A stretch of 6,764 bases of DNA from Thermodesulfobacteriota bacterium (GTDB taxonomy: Bacteria; Desulfobacterota; Syntrophobacteria; BM002): positions 1 through 6,764 of the forward strand of contig CAMYLW010000230.1 in assembly GCA_947259475.1 (NCBI GenBank), given 5' to 3'. Of the stretch, positions 4,876 through 6,764 are shown in pieces. Numbering within the stretch: the stretch's first letter is position 1; every line of letters starts with the position of its first letter. The notes under the pieces were generated by a model. The model was given only the letters and a program-made list of their open reading frames with translations. It ran no database searches and was not told the DNA's origin. A program made the position numbers and the translations under genes.

Positions 4876-4962
4876 TCAGCAGTGACCTTCTTGCTGATAG
4901 GAAACACCCTCACTGATAGGAGCTACCAAGAGAGCTGCCCTACTATCTAGATGGGTCTGCAT
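4876..4962 (-). CDS. Possible 28-residue ORF or truncated gene start
   Basis: The ATG at 4962 is preceded by AAGGAG with a 5-base spacing, a good ribosome binding site, 52 bases after the dehydrogenase stop codon. It encodes 28 residues (begins MQTHLDSR, ends QEGHC) with no recognised motif. The frame stops 26 bases before the MITE-like element. It may be a real small peptide, or the 5' stub of a downstream gene that was lost when the region filled with repeats. The protein sequence alone gives little support. Confidence 0.25.
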   Translation of the reverse strand: MQTHLDSRAALLVAPISEGVSYQQEGHC

Positions 4963-5014
4963 TTTCACTCCTTGTTCGTATTTAGGTTGAACCCCATTTG
5001 CGCCACTATCCACC

Positions 5015-6328
5015 TCATCGCGCTCCCATCTTCAGCAGCATCTTCTCCTTCTCTTCGCGCACCTCATCCTTGATTCTTTTAACGTGACCGCGACCCAAAC
5101 CTTTGACCTCACAACCCAACTCAAAGTAGCGTTTGATTCTTTCATCGTCCAGAATACCAAAGCAGTCGATTACGGCCAGCGGACCTCCAGCTGTCTCTAC
5201 CACCTCGTCGGGGTCAAGATCCAGGTAGGACTGATGTCTGACTGCGAAAATTACAGCGTCAGCCCCAGCCAAAGCTTTTTTCAAATCTCGTTCGATGCGC
5301 AGAGCCACCAATTTATCTTGGTTTCGGAAAAATCTTTTTAAGCTATGTGTTGGCGATGGATACTCATCCTGCTTTTCAAATTCCCACCAGTGCTGGACAT
5401 ATGGGTCGTGCGCTCTCAATTCCGCACCCATTTCAGTCAGTCTCCTCACGACTAGCTCCGAACCACTGTATCTGGTGTCTCCAACATCTTCACGGTACGA
5501 AGCTCCCAGCACTAGTATATCTGCTGCGGCCAGAGGCCGGCTCATGTTACGCATTGCATCCCGTGTGAGCTGAGCAACATGCAATGCCCTGGTGTCGTTT
5601 ATGTCTATAGCAAGAGGGGTTATTTTAAAGATGTCGTCTTCAAACCCATGGATATGACGGTAGGCCCAGACGCCAAGACCCCCGTCTTTGGGCAGGCAGT
5701 AGCCCCCAATGCCAGGGCCCGGAAAAATAATATTGTTGTGGGTTGGCCGGACCTTGATGGCCTCGATCACTTTGATCAGGTCCACACCGTTGCGCTCGGC
5801 AAAAACACTCCATTCGTCCAGGAAGGCCAGAATCGTGGCGCGAAAGCTGTTCTCTATGATTTTTGCCGTTTCCGACTCAATGGGCCTATCCAGTACGGTC
5901 AGCGGATAATCTTCCGTATTGACTACCTCCCTCAGAAACTTTTCCACACGACGTGTTGCTTCCTCATTGATTCCACTACAAACCCTCCAGAAATCACGGA
6001 TACTGGCAACGTATTCCTTACCCGGCATTACTCTCTCAAAGCTGTGCGCAAGCAAGGGATCACTCTGGATGCCGCGTTTGCGGAATACTTTTCTCATGAT
6101 GGGGTAGGCCACCTGTTCGGTGGTGCCGGGGGCCACCGTGGTCTCGATTATCACCAACGTATCGGGAGGAATGTGTTCGGCAACAATTTCGAGTGAGTTT
6201 TCCAGAGCCACCATATCTGTTTGGCCGTCCCTGACATTCCCAAACGATTCCTTCAGGTAGTCGCACTGGACATCGGACACCACCACATCCGCAAGCTTCA
6301 AGACCTCGTAACTGAAGGTCGCGGTCAA
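5015..6328 (-). pseudogene. Nucleotide-sugar dehydrogenase, catalytic and C-terminal part of a frameshifted gene
   Basis: This 437-residue part belongs to the UDP-glucose/GDP-mannose dehydrogenase family, which oxidises a nucleotide sugar at C6 to the uronate with two NAD+ for surface-polysaccharide synthesis. Numbered from the TTG at 6328, Glu62 (IETTVAPGTTE), Lys156 and Asn160 (KIIEN), the catalytic Cys211 in GPGIGGYCLPKDGG, and the C-terminal GASYREDVGDTRYSGS segment are all present, so the active site is intact. The first Rossmann half is missing from this frame and lies in the ORF at 6325-6618. The TTG is a leucine inside a conserved stretch (ARCVNDKKTLTATF when read upstream), not a credible start, and has no ribosome binding site. 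The gene is therefore probably broken. Substrate cannot be fixed: UDP-ManNAc, UDP-GlcNAc or UDP-glucose types share these motifs. Confidence 0.85.
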
Positions 6329-6618
6329 CGTTTTTTTATCGTTAACACAACGGGCAACTTCCAGTAACTGCGCGTGCTTGGACGCTGCATGCCAATGACG
6401 AATTTGGTTGGCTCGCCATTTTTATCTTCTGTGTCTGCCACCACTGCGGCCATGGCCGCCCCGACAAACCCCACACCCATCACAACTACAATTTCACGCC
6501 CCAATGCTCGCTGATCTCTTACTATTGCTTGTAACCGTTGGGCTTCCTTTTCATTGTCATCAGGTCCAGGTAAGTGGAATTTTTCACCGTCTGGACTAAC
6601 AGAGTATTCTGCAGCCAT
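6325..6618 (-). pseudogene. Nucleotide-sugar dehydrogenase, N-terminal NAD-binding fragment
   Basis: A 97-residue frame holding the first beta-alpha-beta unit of the same dehydrogenase. The GxGxxG dinucleotide motif is Gly48-Val-Gly50-Phe-Val-Gly53 in VVVMGVGFVG, and FVIGMQRPSTRSYWKLP follows at 73-89. After this the frame reads VVLTIKKR and stops at 6325, whereas the family continues in the frame of the downstream part. The ATG at 6618 has AGGAG seven bases upstream, so translation starts here. Alone it cannot make a working enzyme because the catalytic domain is absent. The stop overlaps the TTG of the second part by two bases, at an A7 run where a -1 shift would join the two frames. Confidence 0.8.
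6329..6376 (-). other. Frame junction with A7 slippery run
   Basis: In the upstream frame the codons read ATA AAA AAA CGT TGA, so A_AAA_AAA forms a classical -1 slippery heptamer (plus-strand T run 6331-6337) five bases before the stop. A -1 slip, or one extra A, continues straight into TLTATFSYEV of the dehydrogenase. Just upstream, the bases encoding WKLP and those encoding VARCV share TTGCCC, suggesting a deletion between short direct repeats that removed family residues between these motifs. Confidence 0.6.
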
Positions 6619-6672
6619 GGGATGTCTCCTTCATCGGTTCAACTCGCGTATGTTTTTTCTAGCCCGCTGTCT

Positions 6673-6697
6673 CCTGTCTGCTGCTAGCTAAGACAGG
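6673..6697. other. Hairpin CCTGTCT-11-AGACAGG upstream of the dehydrogenase gene
   Basis: A perfect 7-bp inverted repeat with an 11-base loop lies about 55 bases before the dehydrogenase ATG. It has no T run. It may end the upstream transcript through Rho or be a leader structure. Confidence 0.35.
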
Positions 6698-6703
6698 CCC
6701 TGT

Positions 6704-6724
6704 GCCTTAAGCCTTGAGCCTTCC
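6704..6724. repeat. Three tandem 7-mers (GCCTTNN)
   Basis: GCCTTAA, GCCTTGA and GCCTTCC follow one another without gaps. This is a short simple repeat in the intergenic space between the possible upstream gene end and the dehydrogenase. No function is evident. Confidence 0.4.
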
Positions 6725-6725
6725 C

Positions 6726-6764
6726 CTAATATGCCTCGAAAACGACATGAACACTCTCTTCGAT
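6726..6764 (-). CDS. Possible C-terminal end of an upstream gene (runs off right edge)
   Basis: From the right edge one minus-strand frame reads IEESVHVVFEAY and stops with TAG at 6726-6728, 107 bases before the dehydrogenase ATG. Twelve codons are too few to identify a family, and the other two minus-strand frames also stay open to the edge, so the frame is a guess based on a protein-like composition. Confidence 0.2.
   Translation of the reverse strand: MEESVHVVFEAY

Noticed and set aside
5579..6196. 205-residue plus-strand ORF
   Set aside because: It lies wholly antisense to the conserved catalytic part of the nucleotide-sugar dehydrogenase and has no ribosome binding site or recognisable motif.

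Overview
The window reads as a stretch of Gram-negative chromosome in which every well-supported gene lies on the minus strand, so transcription runs right to left. The genes are two PilZ-domain proteins, a membrane-anchored M23 (LytM-type) peptidase, an exported sugar-dehydrogenase-like protein and a nucleotide-sugar dehydrogenase. There are also sigma-54-like promoter motifs and many intergenic palindromes and one MITE-like element. Together these fit a deltaproteobacterium (Desulfobacterota or relatives), but this is inference from gene content and no marker gene is present to confirm it.

Layout in transcription order, right to left. (a) 6726-6764: possible last codons of an upstream gene. 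(b) 6618-5015: a nucleotide-sugar dehydrogenase (UDP-glucose/GDP-mannose dehydrogenase family) split into two reading frames. The Rossmann GxGxxG end is at 6618-6325 and the catalytic and C-terminal part runs from about 6370 to 5015. The junction looks like a small deletion that changed the frame, and an A7 slippery run lies at the break. (c) 5014-4280: about 700 bases without a convincing gene, holding a 28-codon ORF with a good ribosome binding site, a 159-bp MITE-like element with 17-bp terminal inverted repeats and TA ends, a 200-bp AT-rich palindromic repeat, and a strong leftward terminator hairpin whose 5' arm also matches the sigma-54 consensus. (d) 3962-3009: M23 peptidase with one membrane anchor and a coiled coil. 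(e) 2700-2506: a 64-residue four-cysteine protein, preceded by a sigma-54-like motif. (f) 2238-1765: a PilZ protein with a Cys-rich N-terminus. (g) 1352-468: a PilZ-FHA fusion. (h) 243-1 and beyond the left edge: the start of a secreted PQQ-dependent sugar-dehydrogenase-like protein with its own sigma-70-like promoter.

How the genes fit together (inference): the two PilZ proteins are candidate c-di-GMP effectors. One carries an FHA phosphothreonine-binding module, so c-di-GMP and Ser/Thr-kinase signals could meet in one polypeptide. The M23 peptidase acts on the cell wall, and the dehydrogenase would feed surface-polysaccharide synthesis if it were intact. Gaps of roughly 230-390 bases, each with palindromes or promoter-like motifs, separate the genes, so these are probably separate transcription units and not one operon. 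The most noteworthy items are the broken dehydrogenase with its A7 run, the PilZ-FHA architecture, interleaved inverted repeats directly after the PilZ stop codon (possible pseudoknot), a CAACTG/CAGTTG palindrome shared by two upstream regions, and the terminator/sigma-54 overlap.
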